From contig JAQFVV010012423.1 of assembly GCA_028023455.1 (NCBI GenBank), positions 3,581,753 through 3,645,752 of the forward strand: DNA of 64,000 nucleotides. The letters are read 5' to 3'. Numbering within the stretch: position 1 is the stretch's first letter; every line of letters starts with the position of its first letter. Source of the stretch: Epiperipatus broadwayi. Taxonomy: Eukaryota; Onychophora; Udeonychophora; Euonychophora; Peripatidae. Position numbers and translations under genes: made by a program. This document shows, one piece after another, positions 15,378 to 30,410 of the stretch. The notes below the pieces were generated by a model, which had not been told where the DNA came from, did no database searches, and worked only from the letters and a program-made list of their open reading frames with translations.

Positions 15378-15434
15378 CATCTTTTATCCGTGAAAACATT
15401 AGAATTAATATATATATATATATATATATATATC

Positions 15435-15475
<41 letters not shown>

Positions 15476-17505
15476 AATGGAACAAAAATGAGGTATGCTT
15501 TTATTTTAATGCCTCACAGATTTTGGAGCCGTTTGTAAAAAAACAAAAATAATGCCAATGGAAAATAATAACTTTAATATAAGCTGAAGAAAAATATATC
15601 CCAATTGTTGTTCACCATTTGTAACTAAATAAAGATATACTAAGAAATTAAACACCATTTGTAACTGAACAAAATATGAATCAATTTGTATTCTTATTCA
15701 CAGTCTAATTATTGATTATCATTTACAACTAAATAAAAATATAAACCAAGGAAGAACAATCCTAATTTAATGACTATAAATTATAACATCATTTATAATA
15801 GAAAGAAGTTAATAAAGTAAGCAAAAATGAATATCAATCAATGAATAACAATGTAACACTTAAGTTAATAAAACAATGATAAATTTATTCTGTAATCATA
15901 TATATTCTAATAGCATTTAGAATGAAAATAAAATAAATAAATTCATTACTTCTAGCTATCCAAAAGTATAAGCATTATTTAAAATAGATAATAGATAAAG
16001 CAATAAAACTAAATATGACTATTTCATAAATAACAGTAAATCCTTATTATATAGATTTCTTAGAATGAAAATAATGTCAAAGAATTAGGCAGAGAAAGCT
16101 TAATATTTCCTATAAGTCAAATACTAAAAGTTAAATGTTTTTTTTATATATATTTAAATGAAATAATTCATGGATTGATGAAATAATCATTTTAATATGC
16201 CCTACAGGTTTACAATATCAATGATATCTAACTAAATAAACAACACAATAATTGATTTTAATTACAACTGAATAAAGTAAAAAAAAAAAAAATTCTAACT
16301 TAGCCATGCTCTTATTAATAAATAAATTATAATAAGATTAATTATTCAACAATAATACAAAGTCAATTAATCAAACATATGTCTCCACTTTCGGCAACTT
16401 ATAACAATATAAAATAAAATCATCATATTAGATAACATTAAAATTTATACAATTCACTCACATCAATGTATAAAATAAATGATAGAATCCTAGTTGATGC
16501 TTATTCAAACTCAATTGACAATATTCATTTATTTATCAGTTTAATAAAGCTAAGTTTCTAAAACTTTAGACTTTAATTATCATAGCATATGAAATATTAG
16601 TATTGTCTATTATAATAAATTATTAATATTAAAATTTAATATTTAAATAGAATTTACTATTCACATCAACAAAGTTTAAATATAATTAAAGCAAATCACT
16701 CTAATTTTTAATTACTTTACCAGATCTATAACTGAATAAGATTATGATCTTTGTGGCTGTATAATGACTTTATATAATATTCATTTTAATAAATAATGAC
16801 TTAAAATACAATTTGCAGACATTTTATTGGAATTACTTTACTCATCTTTAATGATTATCATATTTGTATTCTTGTCAATCTTGAAATAAATTTATGTATA
16901 ATTTTTATCTTAATATAACTTACTTGTTACTAACAAAATAATTGCAATAAGCTTCTAATTACTTGTTAAACATCTAAGAATGCCAAATCAATTGAACTAT
17001 TGCTAAATAAAAATCTATACCTGGTTGGATAATAAATGCTAAATCCAATACAAAGAAAATGGTATAAAATTATACTTTCTTACCCATCCTATTGTTGGAC
17101 TTTTTACTATTTTGAAACTGCTTTTAATGGTTTATGTAGTATAGTACATTTATGATTTGTATCTTATTCAAGAACCATTAAACAATAAACTTGGATTGCA
17201 AAATTAAATGATAACCAAACAAATTTACCTGTTTTAAATTATTTTAAATTTATTAACAAATAGATATAAATGAAAATCAAAAATATATATGGCAAATTAG
17301 CATTTAAAATATATACATATAATCTTATTATGCTTTATTTAATAGGTTTTCAATTGACATTAGTTCTTCTAAATGAAATAAGTAATTGTACATCAAACTT
17401 CACATATAAAATGCTAAAGTTAAAATGTATATTTATGTAACACAGACATATAACATGTATACTCTTTTCAAAATATAATAGTCATGGATATTTTTTCATT
17501 GCACT
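15378..17505. other. AT-rich DNA without a recognisable gene
   Basis: After short AT runs there is a stretch dominated by A-rich words such as AACTAAATAAA recurring irregularly between 15600 and 16300. No coding region, RNA gene or clear transposon end was seen on either strand. Confidence 0.6.
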
Positions 17506-17573
17506 CTCACACACACACATACACACACATATATACTCTCACACACACACATACACACACATATATATATATA
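17506..17573 (+). repeat. Tandemly doubled (CA)n/(TA)n compound microsatellite
   Basis: A ~35 bp unit of CTCTCACACACACACATACACACACATATA occurs twice head to tail, then runs into AT. This is simple-sequence expansion plus one duplication. Confidence 0.9.
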
Positions 17574-17840
17574 TCTCGTTAATTGAAATAAAAATATACT
17601 AAAGATTAATCCATCTCTTCTTTTACACTGTTCTAAGAGAATAAAATAAAAAACACTTGAGATTAATTTTCATTGAAGAATAAGGAGCTCAATCTTTTTT
17701 AAATTAAGATAATAAATACAAAGTGGTGAAATATAAATTTTAATTTAGAAAAATATAATTCTTATATTTTATGCATGTAAATTAAATGTCTACTTAATTT
17801 AAATTATACCATCATTTATGTCCTATACAATTATATATGC

Positions 17841-18043
<203 letters not shown>

Positions 18044-18642
18044 ATTAGCAAACAGCCTGATCATTCATCCTCAGATACAATATATCCAAATAGCACCATA
18101 GTTCTAATGTCTATTTCTTAAACCATAATCCAACAAGATTTTGTTATTCCAGAAAAGTAGAAATATCATGAAGCATATTTTATTAATGTCAATATTTTTT
18201 AAATAAGAAAATTATTATTTCATTTAGTGAGTATTTGATATATGTGATATTATAAGTGTACAAATATTAATTTATATCCTTGATGATGCAATGTAAGTAT
18301 CATTTCCTTTAACAAGTATTTGAATCAGAAAACTTTACAAGGAAATAGACATTAGTTTTATACATGATGCAATGTAAATTGGGTTTCAAGTATATCTTGC
18401 ATATATATAATTTAACAATTTCATAAAATTGTATCAGCAGATGAATATAATCTTTGGGTATGTTTTTATACCATTATTATTTATTTTTCATTTTGGAAAA
18501 ATAAGTAACATTCACTTTAAATATCCAAATGTGTTTTGTAAAACACTAAAAATTAATATTCTATCTTTCAATAAATTGTTGACTCCTACAAATTCCTGAT
18601 AATCGGTTCCAGTTAACCCTAAAACCGCTAATTATATTACTG

Positions 18643-20997
18643 GCCAAGTGAGGTAAAAGGCAAAACTTTTAATTCACCAATTCACAAACTGAAGTGTCAA
18701 TTAACAAAGTCAATTGTCAAAATATATTCATCTTTTAATATTATATTCACTTTAGTTTCGTTCGTAAAAAGTACATTAATAATTTTTCACATTACGAAAG
18801 TGAACGAAAGTTTTTTCAAAAATAAATTTTGATTTATAATTAGAAAAATATTCGATAGCAGCAGAAATTAAAAGGAACATCACTTGCCAATGAAAAAGAT
18901 TTGCTGATGTCATGATTTCTTTCCACTTTTATGTTGAGATAAGTACATTACAATAAATAAATAATTATTGCTAAAATCTTAACTATTTTTCTAAAATAAT
19001 TTTATTTTCAGCATATTTTATCAAAATAATTTATAATTTGACAAAAAATACTGTTAAAATGGTATAAAACAGTTGTTTATCATTTTCGAAATAAAACAAA
19101 AACAGATTGTAACTCTTTACTTTTTGGCAGCCATTTTCTTTGTTGTCAAAATTTAACAGCCAATGAGATTCAAAAAGGGTGATATTTTTCCTTTGTTTGA
19201 TGTATAAAGTCATTTTTATTGATTTTTTACTTGTAAAATAATTCAAGAGAGGGCAGCATCTTACAGAATTTTTTTAATCTCTAAAATGAGCACAAAATCA
19301 TAATTGTCATACAAAAAGTGACCAATTTAGAGTGACATCAAGCCACTTCGCTTTTAAATGAAATGATCATGCAAATAGTTAATGGATAAATATTCTTGCT
19401 TCCATGCAATGATTCTATCCACTTAATAATCATATACATTTAAAAACTAATAAATCAAAAGAAGGAACTTAGATTCACTTTTATTGAAGTGAAGATAAAG
19501 TGATCATTTAATCTTCTTAGTTCTGTTTATAAACTTTTTAATTGACATAAAAGAAACTATAGCAGTACTCTGTATTATATCTTTGGTCAATTCTAGCCAG
19601 AATCCCAGAAATAAAAATCTCACTACACAATAACCAAAACAAATAAAAAAATTACAATTATTACATACAACAAGCATTTAAAAAATACAATTGAGATTTT
19701 TTCACTCCAACATAAATTAAGAAACTAGGATTACATTATTTCATACTATGTTGTGAATATAATTTTACACATATTTTTCCATACAATATTATACAAATAA
19801 AAAACAGTTGAGACAATAAATATATAGGTGGGTATTATTTGTAAACCACTATTGTGAATGAAGTAACAAAAATATACACAATAAAAAAATAATAATAATT
19901 TCATCAATATTATAAATTTTATTATTTAAACATTCATTTTTAAAATGAATGAATTCAATTTATAATATTTATATGCTAAAATTAATAATAAATATTTATT
20001 TATTTCAATATTAGATGCAGTCATAGGAACACAGACCAATGTACTCCAGGTTAATTCTTTTCTAGGGTTCAATGCTCATTCACATTAATGACTTTAGGTT
20101 CTCCAATATCAGTCATTTTTAGAGCTATAGTAATGATTTTATACTTGTTTGAAAGTTTAGAAAAGTCCCATGAGATGCTGCCCTCTCTTGAATTATTTTA
20201 CAAGTAAAAATCAATAATAGGGATGTTTTATGTCTTACAAAAGGAAGGGGCTGTCCATTCTCAAAGCTGATTGTCTGAGGTCATCTGTTCTCAATGATGA
20301 TTGGCTGATGATTATTTGGTCAAAAAGAGACTGCCGATAAATATTTGTTGTCACTGAAAATAAAAACATATGTTTTAGAGTGTTTTTTTTATTATTTGCC
20401 ATACATATTATAAATTATTTTCATAAAATCTGCTGAAAATTTAGTTATTTTACAAAAGTAATAAGGTTGTATTAAAAAAAAGGTATACTTTACACAATCG
20501 TAAATTGAAAAAGAAATCAGCGATAGCAACAATTTTGACATCCTGTCCAAAGTTTAGATTGCCCCAAGCTGTTTATGTAATTTTCAAACAAAGATTAATA
20601 TTTTAGAATATTTTTCTGGCATTTATTTACATATTATAATGTATTTTGCTTAAAATATACTGAAAATATAATTGTTTTTAGAAAACGCTAAGATTTTATT
20701 AAAAAATTATTAACTTTTTTAATAACGTAAATTGAAGAGGGACACAATGAAGTTTACATGGCTTGTAATTTGCTACTATCTTTTTTTTTGATTTTTTTCT
20801 GCTATTGAATATTTTTAAAATTATAAATAAAATTTATATTTTTGAAAAAACTTTCGTTTACTTTCATAACCTTACAAATTATTAATATACTTTTTGCATA
20901 GAAACTAAAATTAACATAACATTAAAAGATGAATATATTTCTATCACTGAGTTTGTGAATTGACCAATTAAAAGTTCAGAGTTTTACCTCACTTAGC
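18643..20997. mobile_element. 2.35 kb element with very long terminal inverted repeats
   Basis: The left arm (18643-19260) and right arm (20174-20997) are diverged reverse complements. Tips read GCCAAGTGAGGTAAAA on the left and, inverted, GCTAAGTGAGGTAAAA on the right. Further anchors are ATTCACAAAC, AGATGAATATAT, AACTTTCGTT, TGCTGAAAAT and, at the inner ends, GATGCTGCCCTCTCTTGAAT with its complement. The right arm is ~200 bp longer because of indels. The ~0.9 kb centre has no transposase motif or useful open frame. This fits a non-autonomous DNA transposon or fold-back element. A target-site duplication could not be fixed. The 71-codon minus frame at 19031-19246 lies in an arm and is not a gene. 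Confidence 0.75.
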
Positions 20998-21065
20998 TTT
21001 TTTTAATTTTTTATTATAAAAAATATATATTTTTTTTTGTATTTATATATTTATATTTTTATATA

Positions 21066-21109
<44 letters not shown>

Positions 21110-22254
21110 AAAAAAAAAAAAAAAAAAAAAATTTTAAAAATTAAAAAAATATATATATATATATATATAAAATTTTTATTTTAAAATAATTTAAAATAAT
21201 TTTTTTTTTATTAAAAAAAAAATAAAAAATTTTACAATAAGTTTAAGGAGAAAATATTTATAAAAATATCTACTTCCCAAATGAAGGGTAATTTATAAGA
21301 AAAATACAAAGGCTATATATTACATAGTGATGTATGAAAAATGTCTAGCATTATCAAAAATGGATAAAAGCAAAATTAATTGATAAAACATCAAAAAGAT
21401 ATTTCTGGCATTACTGAAAAAAGTAGGAATATAAAATGGAGTTGGTTGTATATAGAATTGTAATGAAATAAGAATAGATGAAGCATTGATGTTTTAACAT
21501 TTTAAATGATCTAGAAAATGATCACTTGTAACATTAATATCTGAATATCCCATGCTTTTATTTTAAACTAATACAAACATCCCAATTGTTGTTAAAAACA
21601 ATTATTTTTGTTACTTTTTAGGACTCAGTAAATAAAATCAATTATTATAAAAATTATATATGAATATATAGAAAGGAATAGTAAGGAAATCATATCATGT
21701 ATCACATGACTTAATTTAATAAACTTGTATTTACAGAAGTAAATATAATGATCGAGTTAATAGCTCTAACAACTGGTGCAGGGAATAAGCTAATTCTAGA
21801 CAGATATTTGAAATGCTTTTTCTTGCGGGTATTTATAAAACAAAAAAAACTTGCTTAGAGTTATTAGCACGCTCATTATATATATATTAGTATTTAGATA
21901 TTTATTTTTTTTTGTAATTGCTTCTATTTAAAATGAAGAATAAAAACATTGTTATGGTCTGTGTAACATTTTAAAAGAAATTAGTGGCACGTTAAAAATC
22001 AATTTCCATATTATATTATTTATAAAAGAAGTGTTTTAAAAAAATAAATTTTGCAATCAAAAGAAAATAAAATTTAATCCATTTTAAAGAAACAACTTTA
22101 AAAATCAATTGAAAGTAAAATTTGTTTTTATTTCTATTTTAATTGATTGCTAATATTATTATATTTATCTAAAATAAACTATATAACACTAATGTATAAA
22201 TATTTAAAATGCAGATACTCTTCACATACCTGGAGCCTAAATGTAAATATAGGA
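20998..22254. other. Low-complexity A/T tract and AT-rich spacer
   Basis: From about 21000 to 21235 the sequence is almost only A and T, with poly-T, AT runs and poly-A in succession. The rest is ordinary AT-rich DNA without a gene or repeat I could support. Confidence 0.6.
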
Positions 22255-22862
22255 GATTTGAACTCAGACTTTCAAGAATTCTTCAACTATCCATACTATC
22301 TCTTATAACCAATACAGATGACCACATACATGTAGAAAAAATAAATAATCACCAATATTAGTATTTCATGCTAAACCAGTACTCATCAGTTTGTCCAGAT
22401 TATCATCTCCATCTTCAGTGTTCAGTTTAGACTTCCTGCATTTTATATATTTACACATTAAGACTGCATCCTTTTCATTCCTCTTCTATGTATTTAAATG
22501 GATAAGGTTCTATACATGAGGGGTCGGAATGACTTGAGATCAACTTGGGCATGGCAATAATATTGGCATCAGCATGGGATTTGGGATTTCATCATCAGAT
22601 TTTCAATGGTGTGGATGACTGAAGAGTTGGAGGTTAGAGCGGATTGAAGCCTGTTTATTAAAGTATGAAGATTTGCTATCTTAATATAAATTGAGCACTG
22701 ATTATGTATATATGTGGGAGATAGTAATCTGGTGCAACTGATGAGTGTTGGTTTAGCATGAAATCCAAATATTTGTGATTATTTATCTTTTCTACATGTA
22801 TGTGGTCATGTGCGTCAGTGGTGTGAAATAGTATGGATAGTTAAATCCTGCTTGAAAGTATA
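22255..22862. repeat. SINE-like fold-back, ~170 bp arms
   Basis: Left arm 22255-22430 and right arm 22690-22862 are diverged reverse complements. Anchors are GGTTTAGCATGAAAT, CTACATGTATGTGGTCAT, ATAGTATGGATAGTT and AATCTGG...AACTGATGAGT. On the minus strand the left end holds GTTCAAATC (22255-22263), an exact match to the RNA polymerase III B-box consensus GWTCRANNC, so the arm may be a tRNA-derived SINE. No good A box was seen. Two SINE copies in head-to-head orientation would explain the structure. The ~260 bp loop is slightly GC-richer and has no open frame. Confidence 0.65.
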
Positions 22863-24099
22863 AAGTGTAAAGAAAAATAAAGTTGTATGAGTGTGTGTAT
22901 GTAAATTTTTTAAATATAAAACACATTAGAAATTTCCTCTAGAAAAAAGACATTATAGAAATAAAAAATATTCTAGACATGCTAAATTGCAAAAAAGATA
23001 ATAAAGAAGTTATTCATGCAAATTATGCAAAACATAAAAATATATTGATCATCTTAAAACATGAGAAGTGCTTTACACAGCTTATAATTCACACAGAATG
23101 GTGCTTGCAAAATAGCAGATGAACAGTTCAATATGCTGAAGACATTTTTATAGTGAAAAGTTAAGGGAGAAAAGTTAACATAGTAATATAAAGCACTGTA
23201 ATAAGAATAAAGCAACATTATAATTTAATACTATAAAGAACTGTGTGTACTCAATTGGCACATTTAATTTATGAAATTCAATCAGGAAACTGCTAGTTGA
23301 AATGTCAACATTTTACTAACATTATTTATTCAGAGTAGTAAACTCATTGTTCAGCTTAAAACTTTAATTATGTATTATTTTGAAAATAATTTTAATGAAT
23401 GTATGGCAAACTTAAATCATTCTGGATCATGTGCATATTAATTGCTGCAGTCAACAGCTCAAGACCTGTATGATGTAGGAAGTTTAGAAGTGTTTAATAA
23501 TGTGATTCTATGTAAAAAAAGTCCAATGCAATTGCAAATATATGTATGTCATAAAAGGATACAAAACAAAAACAACATTGTGGATAATAAGCTGAAAGCT
23601 GCTTCGCTTATGAACATCTATGTGACCCAAAAATGCTCAAAATATTTTATACAAAGAATTGATACAAAAGTTAAATCTTCTTTCACACCAAGAACTTTAA
23701 AATATATAGCATGATCTTGCTTCAAAAATTGAATGTAGTCATGAAATGAAAACATATTGTGAGAGTTAACAAAGGAATATAAATTTAATGATTAGACTAG
23801 TTGTGATGGGATGTGGGACATGAAAAATTTAGAAAAATATTACTCAGTGAGTGTATATTAACTTATACAACCACAATTGAAAAAAGGATGACATGCAAAA
23901 CTGTTCTAAATCATGCAATATATATTTTAAAATGAAGCAGATGTAATTAAGGCAATCATGTCTGTTAATTGTAATTGTAATTGTTATTGGATAATTTGAT
24001 AAAAATAATAACTTAAAGATGTTACATTGATGTGATAGCTATTCAAAGCTTCTGTACAGAATACTGTCCAAAGAACTCCTAATATTTCATTGATAAATG
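22863..24099. other. AT-rich DNA with one unassigned open frame
   Basis: A 90-codon frame at 23442-23714 (+) has mixed composition and is the least AT-driven small frame nearby. It shows no domain, signal peptide or membrane segment and no neighbour that would suggest a job. I leave it unassigned and do not call it a gene. Nothing else was recognised. Confidence 0.4.
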
Positions 24100-25355
24100 A
24101 CTTTTTATAGAATGTCTATTGAACTCAAATGTGAAATCAGACATAAGAAAATAAATTAGCGGTGTAAGATGAATTTTTGAAAAAAGCACATTAAAATAAA
24201 CTATACTTTACAGAGATGAAGGAAATGAAAAATCTTAATAAGAGATTTGCTATATATTCAAAGGTCTAAAAAAAAAGAATCTTAATAATTAAATAATGAA
24301 TTATGATAATAAAATATGAAATAAAATGTGATGATAAGAAAGATAAACTTAAATAAAATATATTCAGACCTAATGTAAATGAAATTTGATAAGGAGAAAA
24401 AAATCTCATTCTAATGATGACATACTAGTTTTACCAAGTAAAAGAGGAGAACTTGAGCTAAATTACTAAGATGAATACTTAGTAACTAAAATAGACTATC
24501 CTATACCAAATATATTTCATTTGAGTCAGATGAAAATTATGTTGATTCAGAAGCATGAGGGACAAGCATACATGAGTCATCAACTGTTTAATAAAATAAA
24601 GAAAGAATAATAATAAATCATACAAGAGCAAAACAAATGAGGCAAAATATTAATAGACTAAAAAATAAAATGAAGAAAAATCAATAAAGTTTATAGAATA
24701 AAATAGAGAAAGGGTAGTAAGGTTTGAAAAATAAAATAAAGAAAGGGAAAATTAAGATAAGATAAGCTAGAAATGTTTTAAAAATAAAATAAAGGAAATC
24801 TAACAGAATTTAAAGCAAGAAAAAAAATGATGTCAAGAGAAATTGGGAATTCTAGAAAATAAAGTGAGGTGCTTGAACAAATAAAGAAAATGATAGAAAA
24901 TATAGAAAGAATTGTGGCAAAAGATCATCATCAAATGATAACATGGAGATAAAGATAAAAAATAAATAATTGTAATATGAATATGGCTATAATGTCTTAG
25001 GAGGCAAACTCACCAAAATTCAACAAGGACTTAGAAGTGATATAATCAATGACTACATAAAATTTAAAAAAATTTAAAAAGTGCAAAAAAATTTAAAAGT
25101 AAAGCAGAAGTGAACATTATTATAAAGAATAATTAATGTGATATAGAAAAAAACAAAATCAAATGAGCAGTGATTTAGATAAATACATATTACATGTAAT
25201 GGAAAAGAAAATACAGCTTAATGAAAAGACAATGATAGCTAATATTAGAAGTAGTATATAAAGCAGATGGTTTAAAAAAAATAATAATCACTTTATTAAA
25301 TTTAAAAAAGAAAAAATATAATATAATAAATATTTTTTAAAGAAAAACAAAATGT
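24100..25355 (+). other. Purine-biased tract on the plus strand
   Basis: For more than 1 kb the plus strand is dominated by A and G, with words such as AAATAAAATAAAGAAA recurring at 24655-24800. Reading frames give Lys/Glu/Asn-rich fragments that are frequently stopped, for example one around 24840-24960. The bias may be the trace of a decayed Lys/Glu-rich coding region continuous with the coiled-coil remnant that follows, or merely A/G-rich simple sequence. Confidence 0.4.
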
Positions 25356-25745
25356 TTATATTGACTATGAAATCCTAAAAGATAAGTTTGATAAAATATA
25401 AATAGAAGTAGAAAGTAATAGAATTTCAAAAGATGTTGAAATAATAGAAAACATTAAAAATAACACTAATGCTAAGATTGAAGTAGAATCAAATCAATCT
25501 AAGTTTGAAGTAAAGTTAGTATAAAATTGCTTATCCATGAAATGTACAAAAAAGTAGATAGAATAGATGTGTACATAGAAAATAAATTAGATAATAAGCA
25601 TAAATTTCAAAAGGTTTAAACTCATTCTGAAAAAATAATTAACAATGAAAAATATTAGGAAGATAAAAAGATGCTAACACATAGTTATCAAGATGCAATG
25701 GAAATGATAAACAGTAAAATACAGTTTGGAGTGCATGGAAAGAAG
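25356..25745 (+). pseudogene. Coiled-coil, gag-like remnant
   Basis: Two successive plus-strand frames, broken by stops and a shift, give Lys/Glu/Ile/Asn heptad-like segments. Short strings visible are KIEVESNQSKFEVKLV (preceded by a similar EVESNRISKDVEI unit) and, after a shift, YKKVDRIDVYIENKLDNKHK. The KLDN-type coiled coil resembles the repeated KKLDNKLD segment of the 49-51 kb element, so this may be a decayed relative. No protease, reverse transcriptase or integrase motif follows. Low-complexity Lys-rich DNA could also produce the likeness. Confidence 0.3.
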
Positions 25746-27330
<1,585 letters not shown>

Positions 27331-27446
27331 TAAAGAACAAATAGCAAACGTAAATCACAGAAAATATTGATATTGCCCAAAAATAATACTAAAATAGTTG
27401 GGGCTCAAATCCCTAAAAAACTAAACTACTCCACAATATAAAAGTA

Positions 27447-27448
27447 AA

Positions 27449-27486
<38 letters not shown>

Positions 27487-27490
27487 TTTA

Positions 27491-27533
<43 letters not shown>
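27447..27533. repeat. Two (AT)n runs inside an inverted repeat
   Basis: AT runs at ~27451-27483 and ~27497-27531 are separated by a short spacer. The first is bracketed by GTAAACCTATAT and its complement ATATAGGTTTAC, giving a potential cruciform of about 50 bp. Confidence 0.85.
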
Positions 27534-27534
<1 letters not shown>

Positions 27535-27641
27535 TGAGAAAACAAAAATAAACTTTTTTAAAAACAATAATTAATGAAAATCATAAACTACCTAGAGAAT
27601 ATCATCAAAAAACCTGTTATATTACCAAGTTTTAAAAAAAG

Positions 27642-28630
27642 GAGACAATAATACCCCATGATGGAGTAGTTGGTGTCAATATACCAACTACAATGTGTAA
27701 ACATTTTGACACAGTTATGTTGTATGCAAGAGACATAAAAGCTAACATGCAATCAATTAGTTTAAAAAATAATCAATCAACAATAAATAATAAAACAGTT
27801 CTGAGATTTAGAAAAACAATTTGAACTACATAAAACAGCTATATTTAAAGATTCAGGTGAAGCAAGACCTCTGTATACATTGTTCAAAAATTTTTCCCCT
27901 GAATTCAATAGTAATATTCTCCTTAGACACAAATATATCACTGTATCATTTTCAATGTTTGTTATTACATCAAGCAATAATTGAAAGCAAACATTGTGAA
28001 ACAATCATAAAAATCACAGACCATCTGAATCCCAGACACCTTGCTATCAAGTTTTTTGATATTAGTCAAAGGAATTTATTTCAGAACCAAATCAAAATAT
28101 TAAGCAATTATGTGATTGTTATAGTCAACCAAAATCATCAAAATCACATTAGTCATAATATAAAATACATACTTTTGATACACAATACAAGACTTTCAAA
28201 AAATGATGGACCCATTTGGTAAAGTAATATCATTTCAACCAATATATCTCAAAGGGATGCCAATACCAATATATAGCAATAGTTGTGACTTTAAGTTAAA
28301 AATACATAAAGAATTGATCCACAATCTATACCAACACAGACTGCAGATCAGGGTGCTATGTTGTACCTATATATAAGAAGTTTAAAACCACAATGTTAAG
28401 CATGTGGAAAGGGTCATCACCTAACCAAACAGTGCATGGATAGCCACCCATACATGTTCAGACAGGAAATAATCAACACATCCAATGTCAACATAAATAT
28501 AGCAACAATCCACAGACCACCACTACCAACTCAAGCAATCAACATAAAAACAAAAATAGTCATGGTACAAATGAAGATTCTCAAAACAGACATGCAGAAG
28601 AAAACACAAATATACTTGATTACACAATAG
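27642..28630 (+). pseudogene. LINE ORF1 remnant with CCHC zinc knuckle
   Basis: ORF1 proteins of this group bind element RNA. Fragments in different frames cover 27642-27823 (with HDGVVGVNIPTTMCKHFDTV), 27821-28222 (133 codons) and 28388-28630. The diagnostic part is 28394-28435, which reads C-stop-A-C-GKGH-H-LTKQ-C. This is a C-X2-C-X4-H-X4-C zinc knuckle with all four ligands kept and a TAA at the second position. The knuckle frame continues into the open stretch at 28436-28630, Thr/Asn/Ile-rich and without further motifs. Frames change at least twice, so this is a pseudogene. Confidence 0.7.
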
Positions 28631-29049
28631 ATGATTTGGTAAACTAAATGAAAGCACTTATCACATGGATCAACATCAAACACAAATCTTATCCAATATA
28701 TCACAACATCAGCCAAATCAATCAGTAATATGTCAGACTCAAACCTGAACATACCTAATGACATATAGACCTGCACAAAAACATGCATTCTCTATGTAAT
28801 TATAAGCAAAATGTCTACAAATATTCTGGAGTCACTAATTCTGTGCCTCCTTCCCATAGAAGCAATATCATCAGAATTTAATTAGTACACACTCCAATAC
28901 TTTACTATTTTAAAAATAAATTAAGAAAGTTACTTTAAATCAAATTGACATTTAAAGCACTGAATTGACTGGAAAAAATAACATTTGACTAACAAAAGCA
29001 CATATAGAAACAAGTGAGCATATGTTTTTATACCAAAATAAATTGATCA

Positions 29050-29990
29050 TTGGATTGTTTGATTAGACCTTGGCTGATTATTTATTTTACATATAACTAA
29101 AATTGCACAATTAAAATTAAAAAATTAAATGATGACTCATTAACCAAATATTAATTGTTACATTATTTAATTCTAAACTAATTTTATATTTTATTTAAAC
29201 AAATCAAATATTATTAAAATAGCATTTTAAAAATAAGATTTTATTATTTTATCCCACCTTTAGTTTTTACTGTATCTATTTTTCTAAACGAAAAATCTAA
29301 TTTTATTAACTACTTTGTTTTTAAAAAACCCTAATTAAATATTTATAATAGCTATTTTTTTATATTTTATCTTGTGGTAAACAAATAAATATTTTCAATT
29401 TTATAGCACAATTTTAAAGCAATTTTGAAACTTTACTAAAAAAAACTTGTAAGCACACATGTATAAATATTTACATGTCATATGACTTAAAATTCAAACA
29501 AAATCTGCATTAATTTTTGTCTGGCAATAAAATAAATGTTTAATTGCAAAAAATGTTATATTAAAGAATAATGATGTAATAATATAATTTAGAATAATAA
29601 TTTTGATACTATAAAACTAAATACACACTTCACCACCACAAAATATTATCTTTTAAATAAATAATTTTTATATATAACTATTAAGTGTAATTTTTGTTTT
29701 TAAAATATAGGTTATTACTTTTTTAAAATTCAGCTTTAAATACTTATTTAAAATACTTTTATTATACTACTTTTTATGGCCAGTTTTTCCAACCATATAA
29801 AATTACATTTTTTAACTTTACTTGACTGTTTTTTAATATATTAGCATAGTTTTTTTGCATTAAATATTCATATTTTACTTTAACTAAGCATTTAAAAAGA
29901 TTGTCATCATAACATACTAATAATACCAATAGAATACATCTTTAATTTAAATTTTTTAGAAAATTCACACAATAAATTTATTTAGACCTA
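29050..29990 (+). repeat. Interspersed repeat, copy 2, inside the LINE
   Basis: This segment aligns with 3500-4447 on the same strand. It ends within a few bases of where the endonuclease fragment becomes recognisable, at the position where the endonuclease N-terminal motifs should be. It therefore probably inserted into the LINE or replaced part of it by rearrangement. No coding motif lies in it. Confidence 0.7.
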
Positions 29991-29996
29991 AAAAAA

Positions 29997-30410
29997 ATGC
30001 ACAATACATATGCAAATCTATTAATAGTAACTTTTAGTCATCAAATCATCACACTAAACATTATATTTGTGTATATCCCACCTGGTCCTGTAATTGTCTC
30101 AAACATTATATTAAACATAAACTCACTACTTGGTTCTAATTCACATCCAACTATACTAATAGAAGATTTTAATATGAAATAACAAGATTTTATTTCAAAG
30201 TGGCTACATCAAATATCGAGACCACTTATAAAAGCTGAGGGTTTTCTGTCAAGTGATGCAATTACCTTTCACAACGGTTGTCATACATCAAGAATTGATC
30301 TGTGTTGTTACTCACCTATGTTACACCATCAAATTAGCCTAAACATCAAACCATCTGCTTTGTCTGATCACTCTTCACAAACCATGTTGTTTAACATGGC
30401 AGAAATCTAA
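29997..30410 (+). pseudogene. LINE AP-like endonuclease fragment
   Basis: This domain nicks target DNA at the start of LINE insertion. One frame runs through the whole segment with a single stop (TAA at 30180-30182). Conserved blocks in order are VYIPPG (usual VYxPP), ILIEDFNMK (usual LxGDFN; Asp and Asn kept, Gly replaced), TSRIDLCCYS (usual SxIDxxxxS) and ALSDHS (catalytic SDH kept). The first ~90 residues, with the NxxG and QET motifs, are missing upstream, where the interspersed repeat lies. About 137 codons remain of a domain that is normally ~230. Confidence 0.75.

Noticed and set aside
15091-15436. Two overlapping frames sharing a 30-residue string on opposite strands
   Set aside because: The shared string results from the palindrome and recurs at 63.8 kb because the DNA repeat does. 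Stops are simply absent from the repeat, and there is no protein family.
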